A stretch of DNA of 20,433 nt, from positions 1 through 20,433 of IMG/VR virus record IMGVR_UViG_3300009605_002561, one strand, 5' to 3'. Within the stretch, counting starts at the first letter, position 1. Each line of letters starts with the position of its first letter. Below the pieces are notes generated by a model. That model worked only from the letters and a program-made list of their open reading frames with translations, did not search any database and was not told the DNA's origin. A program made the position numbers and the translations under genes. Shown here piece by piece: positions 19,532 to 20,433 of the stretch. The DNA is from a virus.

Positions 19532-20433
19532 CTAACTCAAGAGAGCTTCAGTTTCCGATAGGCTGTCCGTGACAACAATCGGAATTCCGAAGGCCGAATC
19601 TGGGAACGCAGCAGGGGCACCACTCGGTGACGTTGCTGTCCGGGAAGCCTGCAATTGTTGCAAGCTCCGTCGGTTCATCGCCATGAAGCTCGGCCCGCGT
19701 CCTGCGGGGAACTTGCTGATCGCCTGAGAGATCAGGGCGTCAGATAGTCCCTTTCCGCTGTCCTCGGTGATGTTGCAGATCCGCCCGAGCGAATAAGCTC
19801 CGCCGACCTGGAGACCACACCAGGAGGTTATCGGGGTGTAGTACGCCGGGTAGGATCCAGTCGAGGATCCGGCGAACTTCTGGATCGTTGTCTCGCCGAC
19901 ATCGATCACGCCGTTCTGACCCCAGACCACATGAACGTCCGAGATCCCGGTATTGACCAGGTACACACTCGAGGCCGTGTCTGCTGTCGTTCCCGCCGCG
20001 TTGACGTTCATCGCTCCGCCGATGTGACCGGTCGTCTGGTCGGCCATCGCGTCGAAGCCGTTGGCGTTGTCACCGTTGAGGATCTCGTCCTCGGCTTTTG
20101 CCATCGCCGATCGAAGGTGATCGATAGCCTGGGTGCCGAGCATCGCAGACCATCCACGCTCGTCGCTCTGGGCGACCGCGACATCCACGCCGAAGGAGGC
20201 GTCGAGGATCGCCAGGGTGACCGTCACGGTCGAGTAAGTCCCGAGGTTCAGGTCTCGCCCGTCGTTCTCAGTCCGGAAGCCGGTCGTCGGATTTGCTGTC
20301 CGCTTGAGGTATTTGTAGGTATAACCGGCGATCGATCGCGCGGCTAAACGAGCCAGAACCGGCGCGTCGTCGAGGACGTCGCTGATGATCCCGACATCCA
20401 GATCGGAGTCGTTGAATTTAGTGACCTCTGCGG
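19532..20433 (-). CDS. Major capsid protein, N-terminus cut by window edge
   Basis: The frame is open from the right edge to TAG 19534-19532, about 299 residues, so only the first residues are missing. It contains 'LDDAPVLARLAARSIAGYTY', 'TGFRTENDGRD', 'VTVTLAILDASFGVDVAVAQ', 'YPAYYTPITSWCGLQVGGAY', 'ICNITEDSGKGLSDALI' and 'MNRRSLQQLQASRTATSPSG'. I recognise this text as a major capsid family of tailed phages, presumably HK97-fold, seen in planctomycete-type prophages. A GTG at 20227 looks like a start but is inside the conserved region, so it is not the real start. The protein forms the icosahedral shell. It is followed at once by the head-closure gene, confirming the head-to-tail order. Confidence 0.85.
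   Translation of the reverse strand, partial: AEVTKFNDSDLDVGIISDVLDDAPVLARLAARSIAGYTYKYLKRTANPTTGFRTENDGRDLNLGTYSTVTVTLAILDASFGVDVAVAQSDERGWSAMLGTQAIDHLRSAMAKAEDEILNGDNANGFDAMADQTTGHIGGAMNVNAAGTTADTASSVYLVNTGISDVHVVWGQNGVIDVGETTIQKFAGSSTGSYPAYYTPITSWCGLQVGGAYSLGRICNITEDSGKGLSDALISQAISKFPAGRGPSFMAMNRRSLQQLQASRTATSPSGAPAAFPDSAFGIPIVVTDSLSETEALLS

Noticed and set aside
19532-20227. Capsid gene starting at GTG 20227
   Set aside because: The same frame continues upstream to the window edge with conserved capsid text ('DDAPVLARLAARSIAGYTY'), so 20227 is an internal valine codon.

Overview
This window looks like the middle of a tailed double-stranded DNA phage or prophage genome. Every gene I can support lies on the minus strand, so the biological order runs from the right edge (capsid) to the left edge (replication). 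The gene style suggests a host among the Planctomycetes or a similar lineage. My reasons, all from remembered family resemblance, are the major capsid type, the Cys-rich protein with tandem LamG-like domains, and the particular tail chaperone and neck proteins. Most of the window is GC-rich (one hand-counted 60-base line gave 65%), but a block around 4.0-6.3 kb is clearly lower (one line gave 50%). No integrase, terminase, portal, endolysin, tRNA or CRISPR is visible, so lytic phage and prophage cannot be told apart here.

Right part, 20433 to 9434, virion genes: partial major capsid protein, head-closure/neck protein, tail terminator-like protein, tail tube protein, tail assembly chaperone, HK97-gp10-like protein, tape measure protein, and three further structural proteins. 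Between the last of these sits a zinc-ribbon glycosyltransferase. The chaperone carries a slippery heptamer (T TTT TTC) in the correct phase, with a hairpin 5 nt downstream. It would join the chaperone to a conserved second frame that has no usual start codon of its own. Long non-contractile tail architecture (siphovirus-like) fits best.

Middle part, 9420 to 8132: a run of very small, tightly overlapping genes, at least four of which encode short membrane proteins. They are the candidates for holin and lysis-accessory functions. Two of the genes, plus a possible third nested reading, are too short or too overlapped to be found by length alone.

Regulatory part, 8100 to 7253: sigma70-type promoter candidates, a strong Rho-independent terminator (7327-7359) and a second promoter candidate overlapped by a perfect 6-8-6 inverted repeat. 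Three small genes (starts at 7971, 7673 and 7252) share nearly the same 5' leader and ribosome-binding site. This appears to be the switch from late to replication genes.

Left part, 7252 to 1, replication and DNA-transaction genes, mostly coupled by ATGA overlaps: an excisionase-type HTH protein, a zinc-ribbon protein, a CsrA-like protein with an internal insertion, an SNF2 translocase paired with a beta-class DNA methyltransferase, a second SNF2 translocase, a coiled-coil protein, a possible ssDNA-binding-type protein, a small membrane protein, an unknown protein, and the N-terminus of a primase-polymerase cut by the window edge. No stretch longer than 300 bases lacks a gene.
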